Positions 31,163 to 43,953 of a stretch of 64,000 nt of DNA are shown here, one piece after another. Within the stretch, counting starts at the first letter, position 1, and each line of letters starts with the position of its first letter. The translations under genes and the position numbers were made by a program. Source of the stretch: Apoderus coryli (lineage: Eukaryota; Arthropoda; Insecta; Coleoptera; Attelabidae); assembly GCA_911728435.2 (NCBI GenBank), contig OU452216.1, positions 1,047,981 through 1,111,980 of the forward strand, written 5' to 3'. Below the pieces are notes generated by a model. That model worked only from the letters and a program-made list of their open reading frames with translations. It did no database searches and had not been told where the DNA came from.

Positions 31163-34100
31163 TTAACAAATTTGATAAATTGACGAAGAGCAAGTCCTAC
31201 ATTTAATATTACGTAACTTCACATACTCTGGTGCGACCTCTTCTAACCATTCACCTTCAATAGTTGTTAATCCTCGGAGGTAACATTTACTTGTTTGTAC
31301 CACTTCCGTATATATTACATAGCGAGGCTCCTGACCAAGAAGTTTCGAACTTGGATGGATCATGGCAACTTGCTTTTTATCCAACTGTAAATAAAATAAA
31401 AACAAACTTAAAAAAGCAGAATTGGGCAACGATGCATTTACGTTGGAATTTTGTTGATCCCAAAAGAAGAAAATCGCTAACCAACCTTTGTTTTGGTTTG
31501 AAATGTGCAATGTATAGATACCCAAACGATTAACAAAATATAAAATATCATCTGTCAAATGGTGGATGAGGCAAACTAGAATTTGTAGTTGTTTTGTTTA
31601 TAGGCTAGTTCAATACACATACAATACTTCAAAGATAGAGAAACTAAATATTATTAGTTATATTTCTGAATTTTGAAATATTATTTCAAAAAATATTTAA
31701 AAATAAAAAAAAATTGTTCATACTAGACATCTAGATTCTAGTTAGTTTAAAATCAGACGAACAATAGAATAAATAAATGATAAAAACTTACCGTTACATA
31801 TTGTGTGTCCTCTTGTAACTCAGCGACATTCATAAACAGTCCTGTCAACAAACATTTCCGCAACTGATCGATGTTACTACCACATGACGATAACACAAGA
31901 TTCAGTCTCTTACAGATCTCTTCTAATTGCGACCTAATTTCTCTAACATGCAAAATATTCTTCAAATGAATATAGTTTTCATTACACCAAGTCCGTTTAT
32001 TATTTTCACCAACATTTACAAACGCGTGATATATATTCAATAAGATCAGATCATCACCAAACGGTGAAACGAACTTTTGGCGTGAACTTTCAGCTTGCTC
32101 TCGACTGTTCGGTGCATTATTCAGAATTGATTCACTAGACAATAGTGCAACGATAGTTAAAGCCTCTGCAAGACAACCGTACTCCTGTGCTGACAATAAA
32201 ATTTTACTAAATCGTGGATCTAATGGAAATTGACTCATATTCTTTCCTAAATTAGTCAGTGATATCGTATCAACACTGTCAATAGCTCCAAGCAGCTTTA
32301 GTTGATCAAAGGCAGCATGTATAGCATCTTTGGGTGGCGCATCCATAAAATCGAAATTTAACATGTCAACACCTAAAGCTAACAGTTGAAGTGCAACTGA
32401 CTGTAGATTGACTCGTTGTATCTCTGGGAGAGTATGTTGTTTCATTAGTTCAAATTGAGATTTGGTGTAAATGCGGTAACAGATGCCTTCGGATTCTCGA
32501 CCTGCTCTTCCTGCACGTTGGCATGCTTGTTCCTGGGATATTTCTTGGACTTTTAGTACTTCTAGACCTGTTGCAGGATGCAACGTTCTGAAAATAATCA
32601 AATGAATGATTTTAATTATTTTTGAAGAATAAATAAATGTGTAGCCTATCGTACAAAATTGTGGTTTCAGAAGTCTAAACTACATTACATTTTGTAAAAT
32701 TTGAATTAAACGAATTAAAACATGAAATTGCATAGACACTTACCTTAATTTGCACATTCCACTGTCAATTACATACTTTATACCGCTGATAGTAATGCTA
32801 GTCTCCGCAATATTTGTGGCAATAATAACCCTCCGCGTTCCAGCAGGAGACGGTTCAAATACAGTCATTTGCTGATTGCTGGACTGTGCTGCATGTAATG
32901 TAACTACTTTAACTGGTGGTCCTACAACTTCCGGATCTTTTGCTAAGAGACGGATTTGCTGAGCGCATAACTCAACTTCTTCTTGACCAGTAAGAAATAT
33001 TAGAACGCCATGTCTAGAAAAAATAACAATCCAATGTAGCGAATTTATCACCGATAACTTTCTCGAAAACATATCAACACCTATTAAACTACCTACGTCA
33101 AACTCTTAGATTATAAGTAAAACAAAAGCATTTATTTTGGTAATAAATTCATATTCCAACAAAAAATATTCGAATTGCAGTTGTGAAACAACTCTTGCCA
33201 CATTTAATAAACAAAGCTTCCACAAACATAGGCAGACATGTACATTAAATTAGCTTCATTTTAAGTATTAATATATGATTATTATGTTAAATATATTATC
33301 CAGTCGATTCTCGATGTAAGGAACTTTTTGAATAATGGAATTTTTGGCGGGCGCAAAAATACGCTATTATCTCATAGTTAAAGCGTTTACAATAAAAAAT
33401 TCAGATACTACATGAATAATCGTCAAGTTGTTAGGCATTACAAAATGTGCCCTTCAATAAACCATATTGTCAATTATAATCTGATTATCAAATGTGTTTC
33501 TTTCATGTTGTATATCCGTTCATTTTTAAAACTGGGAGTTTATTGAGTTTCAAAATATCGTCAAAAATATCTAACCATTTATTCTTTTTTCCATTCCCCT
33601 GAATTTAATTATATCGAGAGTCGACTCAATTATACGATGAATTTGTTCCAAGTTAAAGACCCGTCTACGGTAGACATTTGTAATAATATAATAATGTGAA
33701 TGACTTGCTGCATCTGTTTTGCTTATATAATGTAAAGTCGAACCTAACATCAACTGATATCATCAGTTTGCCGTGACGACTAATATAAAGAGGAGTGGAT
33801 TCTACAAAATTCGATTGCCGCCGCATATCAATATTTTTTCAAAATTAAATGACTAACTATAAATTTAAATATCAAAAAATTCATAAACTTACTCGGCAGG
33901 AGCCTCTGAATGTATCTTGAAGAATGTTGCTACACAAGTCGTCTGATAATCTTCATGCTGTTTGATACTATGCATAAGAGTAACTGGATATGTTCTACCT
34001 TCCAAATACACGGCTTGACAGTTATCGAAATACTTTGAAAAATGATCCACATCCATAGTAGCAGACATTATGATAATCTAAAAGAACAAAAACAAAGGAA

Positions 34101-36036
34101 ATGTTAACTGCTTATACAACGAAGGGTATTTCACTGGCCACAATATTTGCTTATTTTTCCCAACGCAAGATTTGAAACACTATCAACCAGCTACACACTT
34201 TTCGAGGATGAGAAATCAACGTGTAATCTCTAAACTAAATAGCAAAAGGGCGAACTTAAACACCAAAGGCATTAGCAGAAACTTCATATTATTGTTGTTG
34301 AGCGAACAACTCTAAACAATAAACATGTTTCCGTTTACTTTAACTCTTGCAAAGATAAAATATGATCAAGGCCTTCTATAATTTTTGATTTTGTGAAAAG
34401 TGCTAAACTTATTAACGAAATCTCTGCAAGCTTTTCGGTCTCTAGACATACTTTCATACAGGTTCATATCGTCCGCGCTACGGTGGAAAATGAGTCTATA
34501 AAAGGATTATTTGGGCACCCAGCCTATTATCTCTGCCATAAAACAAGCCATGTTATACTAACATTTAAAAACTGGATTTCAAATCGGTACAGAACACAGG
34601 TACTTTTTTAATTCAACTATAGGTATCATGTCCACACATAACCTACAAAAAAGTTCAGAGTCTGAATACAACAGCTTAATCGGTAGCAATGAAATTGGAG
34701 ATTATCTACCAGAAATCGACGCAGAAGACAATTAAATGGAATTCTATATCTTTATTCGGGTTTAGAAATTAGAACCTTTCTAGGATAGTTCTCAAACTGT
34801 TTAAGAACAGCGTGGAACTGGTTGCGCGTTAAATAAAAGTTTCGGACCGTTCTATTAGTGTTCAATATTGTGAAAAATTAGAACGCTCATAACGTCACAC
34901 TAATTTAAGTAAAAACATTAGGGGCCACTTCATACATTCTATTATATTAATTAAATTCATAATTTTAAAATTTCGGACTTGGAATTATGAATTTTTATGA
35001 GGTTAGGAATAGTATATTGTGTAGTGACTCCAAATTAAAATAACATGTTTATCGAGAAGCGCATGCTTGTCAAATAATCCGAAAGGATCGATTTTGACAG
35101 TTCTCGAACGATTCTAGTTTAAAGCAGAATACGGTACTTCTGGTTCTAGAACTGTCCTAAATTAGTTCCATAAAACTCGAATAAAGCTAATATAATATAG
35201 GTATAGGTTTTTTATTTAAATAAGTAACCATAAGTTATGTTTGTTGTTCTTTACTTTGTATACTCCAATTTTTTCGATTGTTTAAAACTATGTGTGGCTT
35301 AGGCCCTTGCAAATTAGGTGTCAATATACTCGGGTACCTTGATTTGTTAAAATTCAAATAAAACTTCCAAAACACTTACTTTCAATTCACTTAATCCTTT
35401 TTCTTCTCTAACCCTTTGAGCATTTTTAACCACGCCAAAAAGCACATCCGTGTATACTGTACGTTCATGAGCTTCATCTAATATTACAACGGAATAATCC
35501 ATTAAGAGTTTATCATAAATTGATTCCCTAAGTAACATTCCATCCGTCAAGTATTTGATTTTAGTCTTTTTCGATGTGACATCCTCAAATCTCACAGTAT
35601 AACCAACAAATTCACCCACATCCATTCCATTATCCACTTCTTGAGTAACTCTCAACGCTACACTTATCGCACCTACTCTTCTTGGCTGCGTTATAGCTAT
35701 TTTACAATTTTCGTTGAGTCTGGCACCATAAATGAATTGTGGAATTTGTGTTGTTTTTCCACTGCCAGTCTCACTAAGTATAATTAAAGTCTTGTGTCGG
35801 TTAACCAATTCTATTAGTTGGTGGCGTTTTTCAAATACGGCCAGTTTACGCCTTTGGTCCTCCAAACTGATCTTTGGGTTTTTGCTCGTTTTTTTGTTAT
35901 TCTTTTTGATTCCCTTTTTAACACATTTTTTATTACTCTTGCCGTTTTCTTCTGGTCTCATTTTCTTAGCAGAATCTTTAGATCGAATATTTTTATCACT
36001 TTTTGAAATTACACTATTTTTAGAATCCGGAGCCAT
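31163..36036 (-). CDS. DHX33: DEAH-box RNA helicase DHX33 orthologue
   Basis: Five exons on minus: 36036-35380, 34077-33893, 33013-32744, 32587-31792 and 31384-31163. All have GT-AG borders and compatible phases, giving 709 residues, close to the human protein (about 707). Helicase motifs in order: I SETGSGKTTQIPQ, Ia TQPRRVGAISVA, II DEAHERT, III SATMD, IV VLIFLTGQEEVE, V TNIAETSITISG, VI QRAGRAGRE. The HA2/OB-fold region follows (NIYHAFVNVGENNKRTWCNE, LRKCLLTGLFMNVAELQ, IHPSSKLLGQEPRYVIYTE). The N-terminal 60 residues are lysine-rich, consistent with nucleolar targeting. The family acts in rRNA synthesis and translation initiation and, in vertebrates, as a cytosolic RNA sensor. The start is the first ATG, in good context (AAAATGG). 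No lesion was seen. Confidence 0.95.
34742..35195. mobile_element. MITE-like inverted repeat in DHX33 intron 1
   Basis: TCTTTATTCGGGTTTAGAAA ... TAGGATAGTTCT at 34749-34795 pairs imperfectly with 35125-35185 (AGAACTGTCCTA ... AAACTCGAATAAAGC). About 440 bp in all. TA-rich flanks prevent a firm target-duplication call. Confidence 0.5.
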
Positions 36037-36609
36037 TTTATTTGGAGATTCCCTTTTTTTAATTAAAACACAGTTCAAAGCAACACTAAACACTACACAT
36101 ATAACACAGATTTAAACAAATTAAATTTTTTCAGTCATTCACCGTGCGACTGCCGTTGGTAAATGTTTGCCTACAACTGGCTTCTGCTCACAATACTAAC
36201 ATAGAAGTAAAGTGTGTACGATCTAAGAAACTGACCTGACCTAAGATGGGATAATCAACTGTAATAAACTACCTGGTTAATCCTACTGTGTAGAAAATCA
36301 CCAGGTAAAAAATGCAAATGTACTACAGGTCTGCAATCATATATAAATGGGTTAAAATTATTGCATGCCATAACACAAGTGAACACTTCTACCTGGCCGA
36401 GGCACAAAATTACCTGCTTTCAGAAATTATAATAATAATTACTCTTATGGTAGGCATAGTAGAAATAGGAAATACCTTGATTTATTTTAAAATATTTTTG
36501 TGTACTCAATCAAGTATCTTCAGATTTTTCATGATAGGATTTTCTGGCTCTTTGTCGAATTGTTTTACGAGGGTTGGTATGCATCAGCTTACCGTTTTTA
36601 GCTCTATAT
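36037..36609. promoter_or_regulatory. upstream region of DHX33
   Basis: This is the DHX33 5' flank. I see no TATA box or other element I can assign, and no divergent gene. Confidence 0.3.
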
Positions 36610-37420
36610 ACAGGGTGTTTCAGAAAGACATGGCCACAATTTGTGAGCGAATTGGGGACATCTAATCATGAAAAAAACCTAAGTTGTAATTTTTGGAAAA
36701 GTCCTTATTTACAAAGATACAGGGTGTTAAAGATGACTGCCTGAGGACGATTTCTTTGAAATATTTTCAAATTGAATTAACCAAATGTAGCATATTATTT
36801 ATTCACCTAGTTAAATGTCGTAAACTGACATGGCTTTCTTGTTTTTTCTCGAAAAACTTAAAGGTTTTCGAGAAATTCGAGTTTGAACATTTTAGGACAA
36901 AACTGGTCCTTAGTAAACAGCATTAATAAAATCATTAAAATACAGTTTGCTAACGAAAAGTTTTCCAAAATTTTATTAATGCTTTGTACTAAGGACCAGT
37001 TTTGTCCTAAAATTTTCAAACTCGAATTTCTCGAGAACTTTTAAGTTTTTCGAGAAAAAACAAGAAAGCCTTTTTTATGTAGAAAACTTTATTTAATCAC
37101 ATTTTTGACACAAAATGAATAAAAATCACAAGGAAAAAAGTAGGTTATAATGAAGGCAAGGGTCCCCTCCCGTTTACCCGCCTATGGCCATCCTTTTTTA
37201 TTTAATTTCATGTCAGTTTACGACATTTAACTAGGTGAATAAATATGTTAATTCATCTTTACTCGTTTCGAAAATATTTCAAAAAAATCGTACTCAGGCA
37301 GTTATCTTAAACACCCTGTATCTTTGTAAATAATGAAAAATTACAATTTAGGTTTTTTTCATGATTATATGTCCCCAATTCGCTCACAAATTTTGGCCAT
37401 GCTCTCTGATACACCATGTA
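36610..37420. mobile_element. fold-back element with ACAGGGTGTTTCAG ends
   Basis: The whole 811 bp folds on itself: outer ends ACAGGGTGTTTCAGA / TCTGATACACCATGT, an inner ACAGGGTGTTAAAGATGACT with its partner, and a loop near 36930. A separate ~139-bp insert (about 37072-37210, containing GGGTCCCCTCCCGTTTACCC) interrupts only the right arm. Non-coding. Confidence 0.75.
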
Positions 37421-37524
37421 TATGTAATATTATATTATGTACTTATATTTATGGAGGCTGTTAGTTTAATTAAAATAATTGAATTTTTTAATTTCACCGG
37501 AAATACGTTTCTTCGGTCATTTTG

Positions 37525-37865
37525 TACAGGGTGTCCAGATTTCGTTGTAATCGCAGGGTATAGCTCCGTTATTGTGAAAGTTAGTGGGATGCGGTTTTCT
37601 AATTTTTTGTGAAACTCACGATGCCCTAATCATATTTTGGGTAACACATGTAGTTTTCGAGATACAGGAGCGAAATCAATAAAATCACTTTTGGGACCCT
37701 TCTCGTATCTCAGAAACTTTAACAGATATTGGAAATATATAAACGGTGTTTGATAGATGTTTTATAAGGAGTCCATAGGCGTAAATTTGAGTTAAATTTT
37801 TGTTTTCTTTTTAATGGAACCACGCTCAATATCAAAAAAATTTAGTGTTATGAGGACACCCTGTA
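37525..37865. mobile_element. 341-bp element with perfect 12-bp TIRs
   Basis: TACAGGGTGTCC at 37525-37536 and GGACACCCTGTA at 37854-37865. The interior includes palindromic text about TTTTCGAGATACAGGAGCG but no open frame. It belongs to the GGGTGTCC-end group seen elsewhere in the window. Confidence 0.7.
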
Positions 37866-38103
37866 ATTTTGGTATAGTGTTAGGTTCTGTCGCAATTATA
37901 TTATTAGTGTTTAAAATACCAAAATTCTAAGTAGGTTCAATAAAAATTGCCGTTTTTATGCGTTAATAAACAACAATGTGTAAACTTATATTTCTACAAC
38001 AACAAAGAAATATGTTTTTTGAACCTATATAGTTTTATATTATTTTAAAAACTAATAACATAAGGGATAATTGACTGAATTTCACACTATACCAAAATTA
38101 CAG
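37861..38103. repeat. second inverted repeat abutting the previous element
   Basis: CTGTAATTTTGGTATAGTGT at 37861-37880 is repeated inverted at 38083-38103. It shares the CTGTA end with the 341-bp element. Confidence 0.6.
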
Positions 38104-38800
38104 GTTCTTCAAAAAACCTCATTACAATTTTTCTAGAACGCTCACGATTTTTGATATTTCTAGAAATAAAACTAATAAATTAACTTAAAATAATTTAAGG
38201 GCACATTTTACTTAAGACCAGAGTGGCCAGGGATCCACACCAGAGTCAGATTATTGTTTCTCCCGATATTAGAGAGTCTATATTGTCACTTCCACACTGT
38301 TCGTCGTGTGGATCTTGATGAACATAAGGCCCTTATGGCCGCTTGGCTATCAGACAAAATTTTTATTGACCTTCGCACATAGTGTTTCTGCTCGAGCACC
38401 AGATGACGCAGATGAATTGCCAGAATTTCTAACGGTAATACAGTAGCGTAAAATCCGAGACGTTCTATACATTCATGTATCTAATATGTACGTTTTTTTT
38501 TTTAAAGAAAACTTCTACCAGCAACTAAACTTATAGGAACGCATGATTTAGTCAGAGTCATTGATTCTATAACATTTTTATTTTCTTATTTTAATATTTA
38601 TCGGTAAATTTTTCCATTAATTAAATGTTTTTTCTTATACCTAAATATTTTGCAAAAATAATGCTATCTACCTCTTTTAGGAGAAGAACAGATTTAATCT
38701 TTACAACAATTTCTATTTCATTACCTAAAATTAATGAAATATAATAAATATACCAGTATTACGGCCTTGAATTCCCTAACACTCATTATACTGATAAAAC
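38104..38800. other. no gene seen
   Basis: AT-rich. 38210-38420 has somewhat higher GC and scattered protein-like text, but no consistent frame. Confidence 0.35.
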
Positions 38801-38804
38801 TTTT

Positions 38805-39100
38805 ATTTATGTGGTTCTATCAATAAACCGAACTGTTGCTATTGGGCAGCAGAAAACAAAAGTCACGTTTGGAATGCTGTAGAGACGTCTTCGAGTGATC
38901 GATACCCTTTTTTTAATGCAAAAAGAGCAACTGTAATTGCCGAGTGGTATGTTTCCATCTTGAAAAACTTTTTTTCCCAGAATTGCAACGACGAAAAATT
39001 ACCACAAGAAATGTTTAGTTTCAACAAGATGGTGCCACACATACAGCCAGAGCCTCAATTGAAGTTGTGCGTTGCATTGTTCCTTGGCCCGTGATCTCCT
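38805..39100 (+). pseudogene. mariner/IS630-type transposase fragment
   Basis: Across two frames: AKRATVIAEWYVSILKNFF, then FQQDGATHTARASIE and VPWPVIS. FQQDGA(T)xHTA is the signature around the second catalytic aspartate of IS630/Tc1/mariner-type transposases. It is cut off at 39100 by the BEL LTR, which inserted into it, and is frameshifted. Dead. Confidence 0.65.
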
Positions 39101-39674
39101 TGTTGGAGAATTTGACGTTTTTCACCACCATAAATTCGTAGAAATAATGGACTGTATTTTTAATTATTGTACGGTTTAATATCAATGGATTATTATAAAT
39201 ATTCATGTACAGGTTTTACATAGTATCAAATATTACATTAATCTTCAGGGGTATTAATTTAACAATCTGTGGGGTTTATTCAGAGTTCAATTATCAATTG
39301 TTTTTAATATTAACACCGATGCACTTAAATTTTACATAAGTTTTTAACACACTTTTTAACTACTTTTTACACTATACAAACTAATTTTGGGGGTTTGGGT
39401 GCAAAACTTCATAAATATATACAAAAACAACGTGAGTGAAGAGAGCGAGGGGTTTGTGACTTGTTCAATCTAACATCTTTCTAAATCTAAAATCTAACAA
39501 AGAGAAAAAAGCCAATGCCTTGGTTTTACAAATATTAGTTAAAAAAATAAACAAACCCAGTAATATTGATGACGATATCATCCAGATCTTGGGCAATTGT
39601 AAAGTCATACAAAAAAAATACATTAGCATTTATAAAATAATAATAAAATATGTTGTTCGGGAGTTTCCCGAACA
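39101..39674 (-). repeat. BEL/Pao 3' LTR
   Basis: 574 bp, TG...CA at both borders (TGTTGGAGAATTTGACG to GTTTCCCGAACA). On minus it begins TGTTCGGGAAACTCCCGAAC, a BEL-like start. A purine tract (minus CACCGCGGGGCAGAA) lies directly upstream of it. A second copy begins at 63486. Confidence 0.8.
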
Positions 39675-39714
39675 TTCTGCCCCGCGGTGAAGCGAAAGCT
39701 TTACATACACTTGT

Positions 39715-40392
39715 CTAAGGACTATTGCAAATGCAGGGAGCAAATCTCAAACAGTACGCAACCGATCGTATTAAACGTGAAAATGACGAAAATCTTGAAA
39801 ACACATTTTCCCAATTTTCCTTGTGTCTTAATAGACTGCTAGTAAGTGCGGCTTTTATCTTACGCTCTTCGGGGATATTATTATTTTTTCCTTTCCGAAA
39901 CTGAAAAATATTCAAGTCAAAATCATATAATTGGAGAAATGAGGGACCGTTCCACCAAACATCTGACGTAAGCATTTGATTAGGGGTTAATCCTCGTGTT
40001 ATATAATCAGCGGGATTATTATCTGATTTAATGTGACGCCAATGTGCATTCTCGCAAAGGCTCTGTATTTCTGATACTCTATTTGCTACGAAAACAGACC
40101 ATCTAGAAGGGTGAGAATGAATCCAGTGTAGGGCGATCTTTTAATCTGTCCACAAATTAATGCTAGAGAATTTAAATCTGTTTTGATATATCAACAATAT
40201 TTTTTGTGTCAATTTAGCTAACAACAGGGTTCCACAAAGTTCAAGACGAGGTAAACTGATACTTTTGATTGCTGCAACTCTGCTTTTCGAAGCAACTAAA
40301 TTACATGATACAGTGTGATTTTTGTAAATTGTTTTAAAATATATACAAGCCCCATATGCTGCTAAACTTACATCTGAAAACCCATGAATTTC
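39715..40392 (-). pseudogene. BEL/Pao pol, RNase H region
   Basis: EIHGFSDVSLAAYGACIY, SRVAAIKSISLPRLELCG, then after a stop HWIHSHPSRWSVFVANRV, HIKSDNNPADYITRGL and WWNGPSFL. This order is diagnostic for BEL/Pao. The frame ends at 39715, only 41 bp from the LTR, so the whole integrase domain has been deleted. Confidence 0.8.
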
Positions 40393-40410
40393 CACAGAAA
40401 AAAAAACCTT

Positions 40411-40972
40411 GGTTCAGATAGATAAAAAACGTAAGCACCACAGGGACAGCCAAAACCTTGTCTACCCCTTCTAGAAAAATTTACTGGATAGACATTATGT
40501 CATTTAGAAAATATTCTTGAATAGTTTACATATGCTTCTTAAGAGACAAACACTTTTTGTCATTTAAATAAAAATATATTGTATTCCAGCAAAGTTTATT
40601 AGTAATTTTAGTAATGTAGAAAAATTTACTGGATAGACATTATGTCATTTAGATAATATTCTTGAATAGTTTACATATGCTCCTTGTCTGGGAGAGACAA
40701 ACACTATTTGTCATTTAAATAAAAGTATATTGTATGCTAGCAAAGTTTACTAGTTAGTTTAGTGATGATACTCGTTTAATGTCTATCCAGTAAATTTTTC
40801 TACATTACTAAAATAACTAATAAACTTTGCTAACATACAATATATTTTTATTTAAATGACAAATAGTGTTTGGCTCTCTCTTCTACTAATTTTTTCTAGA
40901 AGGGGTAGACAAGATTTGGGGGTCCCTGTGGTGCTTACGTTTTTTTTATCTGAACCACCATCAGGTTTTTAG
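40411..40972. mobile_element. fold-back element within the TIR element
   Basis: GGTTCAGATAGATAAAAAAC / ACGTAAGCACCACAGGGAC at the left is matched by GTCCCTGTGGTGCTTACGT ... ATCTGAACC at the right. The inner part holds direct and inverted copies of AAAATTTACTGGATAGACAT (about 40483, 40621 and 40775). Non-coding. Confidence 0.75.
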
Positions 40973-41209
40973 TGCGACTCTTATTTATTTATTTTTTTAA
41001 AATAAACTTAAGCCTACTGAAAATCTTGTATTAGGTATAATATAAGCTAGGTATATATAGTCAAACTTCAATCTACACATGTTAAAGTGGGTAGGTATAA
41101 TGCGGCTGAATCCTTTGCCGGAATTCCTGAGAATATTGCTCAGCACAACTAGGGTTGGTTGATCTTGGAAACGGTCGGAGTGACAATGTCGGTTAACTTA
41201 GAGAAAAGT

Positions 41210-42080
41210 TGTACAATTTAAACGCCTTTTAAATGGTGTTTTCAAAAGTAAAGTAAATTTAGCAGTTTTCGAGAATTTCTAAAAATCAATTTTTTGCGAT
41301 ATTAGTTTTTATTGATTTCAGACATTATTTTTACAGATATATAAAAAAATGAAAAGCACTTTCTCATTGTTGCTTTTTGAGGAGACTCGACGTTTCGTTT
41401 TCGAAAAACCATCAACTTCGATTTTTTAAATACGGCCCTTGATTTTCTATTGTTAAATTTAAAGCCATTTTCAATTCAAAAATAGGTGGTTTATACAACT
41501 TTTCAATATTTTTAGTTGATATTTAAACTTATTCAAGAAAAATCGCCATAGTTTGGGACTTAACTGACTGAATGCAGAGTATATACCTAATTAGTAATTT
41601 TTGCAATAAAATTCTTTCGACGTTAATCAAAATTATTTATTATTATTTGCCAATTTATTTCTGTCAGCACATTTTATTCTGTACGCAGTTTTTTAAATTT
41701 AGTTAAAATTTTTGTGCTTTTTGAAATTATTAAAGAAACGCCTTTCTTTCTTTTACGCAAAATAAGTGCCAAACTATGGCGATTTTTCTTGAAGTTTAAA
41801 TAACAGCTAAAAATACTGAAAACTTGTTGAAACCATTCCGTTACATCTATTTTTGTTTTGAAAATGGCTTTAAATTTAACAATAAAAAATCGAGGGCCGT
41901 ATTTAAAAAATCGAAGTTGATGGTTTTTCAAAAACGAAACGTCGTAATGAAAATTTGTAAACGCTATATTTTTCTCATAAAAAAGTAACAATGAGAGCTT
42001 TTAAGTTTTTTATATCACTAAAAATAATGTCAGAAATCAATAAAAACTAAAATCGCAAAAAAATTGCATTTTCTTAAAAA
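41210..42080. mobile_element. fold-back element, family A copy 2
   Basis: The same family as 26828-27720, with arms about 41210-41560 and 41760-42080 and the shared spacer text GACTTAACTGACTGAATGC. It retains the outer ACAATTTAAACGCCTTTTAA lost in copy 1. Confidence 0.7.
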
Positions 42081-42780
42081 AAAATACGGCCTTGTAAAAT
42101 ATAGTTTAGACCTAATTCATTTTCTACTATAAATATTATACATTTCAAGATCTACTAACTAGGTACTAGGTAGTTATCTAATTTGGGGACAAATAAACCT
42201 AAAATGTATTGGCTATTTAAAAAAAAATCGAGTTTTTCCGAAAAACAATGACGCTGAAACAAAAAAAAAAATTATCAAAGAAACTTTAGATTCCTTATGA
42301 GGAAACTAAGTAAAATAACAGATTCTACCGGTACGTACGAGGAATGATAAGACAATTGCAATCCACAACTCCTAATTCACAGACATTGGTAAAATGGTAA
42401 ACAAATAAATACATACCTACCTTTACAAAAGAAAGAAAAAAGTCATACCTAGCTAAAATATTTATGTAACTTCTTTTGAAAAACTGCATTAATTTGCTAA
42501 AAATTAATCCGTCCCTGGCAAATTAAATATATTATCGTGAACCCATCTAAACTATTGTTTAGTTGCTGTTAATGATAAGGAATTTTGCCTCCACCATATT
42601 AAAAATGATTAAATTAGAAAAAGTATTTTAAATTATGATTAAGTAACCACTAAATAATACGTCTGTAGATAGGTATCTATTGCCAAAAGTTATAATATTT
42701 GCTATTGCCATGAAATAACATTGTTTGCATTGGTCGCAAAATTATAAAAGTAAATAATTAAACAATAATAATTTACTTAC
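42081..42780. other. no gene seen
   Basis: AT-rich DNA; nothing beyond homopolymer runs. Confidence 0.4.
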
Positions 42781-42844
42781 CGAGAAAAGTGTCAACGAGC
42801 TCCCCCAGATTCCAGCTAATTAATATTTCTTTTGTTTCCTCCAT
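42781..42844 (-). CDS. candidate first exon, SAM-like N-terminus
   Basis: ATG at 42844, open for 21 codons (MEETKEILISWNLGELVDTF plus one), then G followed by GTAAGT (phase 1). A short acidic start followed by LxxWxLxxLVxxF resembles the beginning of a SAM domain. No second exon was found before the repeats to the left, so this may be a captured or orphan exon carried by the 3.56 kb element. Function unknown. Confidence 0.35.
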
Positions 42845-43953
42845 AGATATTAATAATATATATTTAACAAAACTCAACACGCCAAACTAATCACTAATCA
42901 CTACACTTAATTATGTTGGATGCACATTGGTTAATATCTGTTACTGTATCTGTATAGTCCGTCCTCACCACTTGTAGAAATTGGGAGATCAATACCTAGG
43001 TATATACTATCAATAGATCAAATTTTGAAATTGGAATATCTTCAGATTAGAACACAAAACGCAAAATAACTAAAGCCTAGTTAGAGCGACGCCAAGACTG
43101 TAATCAAAAAATACCAAAATGAAACCCGAAAGCGAGACGCGCTAGGTAGAAGGCGGTACACATAGAAGATGTTGTTGTCGGCAACCGCTCTACAAAGGGT
43201 TTTAGGTACGTCGACTAGCAGCGGGGACAAACACATTAGGTAGAACGGGGAATAACCGTTGGCTGGAATAGAATGACGACTTATGTAGACAACTATAGGT
43301 TCCTATCTCTACCAGATAAAATAATTCGATATTTTGGAGGATAGAAATTTCGTAAATGAGAAGTATTAGGTAAAATAACTATTACACAGATTTAATTAAA
43401 TCAGTGCCTATTTTAGCTATGTACTTAGTTGTTAAAATCTTATTTATACTTAAATATTATAATGCACATACCTAGGTCCATTAATATACTAAAGCAGATA
43501 AATAAAATTTATAGGTAGGTAGGTATATGTTCCTATTAGAACTAATTTAGTTTTGGGTTTCATAAAACGATTTTTGAGAATAGTTAGGTACGTATAGGTA
43601 CCTACCTAATTACCTCATTAAGTATTTTCTTAATAATAATAGCTACACCTCAGTAGGTACGTATGGAAATCTGTAGGTGTACAATACCTAATTCAAGCAG
43701 AATACCGAACTCATTTAGCGCAAATAAAATTGTATATAGGTTCAAATTTGAAATCTTATTTAACTAATGCACATACAAGTCTCGTTTAGATGAGAAGATA
43801 TCAGCTTAGCAGGAAAAATTGTCATTTTTAGATAATGTAGCTACTCATACTTGATAACTACATTTACTACTTTAACAAAAATTTTGCGAAAACTAGCAAA
43901 TTCACCTCTAAATAATATTTTTTATTTGGATAAACTAAGTTTTTTTTTTCTGT
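42845..43953. other. no gene seen
   Basis: AT-rich, with scattered TAGGTAGGTA-type simple repeats (for example 43510-43530 and 43590-43610). It would be the upstream flank of the 42844 exon. Confidence 0.4.

Noticed and set aside
33290..33760. Possible pogo/Tigger-like scrap in DHX33 intron 2
   Set aside because: Only a short resemblance (TCGATGTAAGGAAC); no inverted ends or coding frame.
36037..36093. Upstream extension of DHX33 beyond the ATG at 36036
   Set aside because: The frame stays open to 36093, but only by starting at GTG; the first ATG is at 36036 in good context.
35732..36115. 127-codon plus-strand frame
   Set aside because: It is the antisense shadow of DHX33 exon 1.
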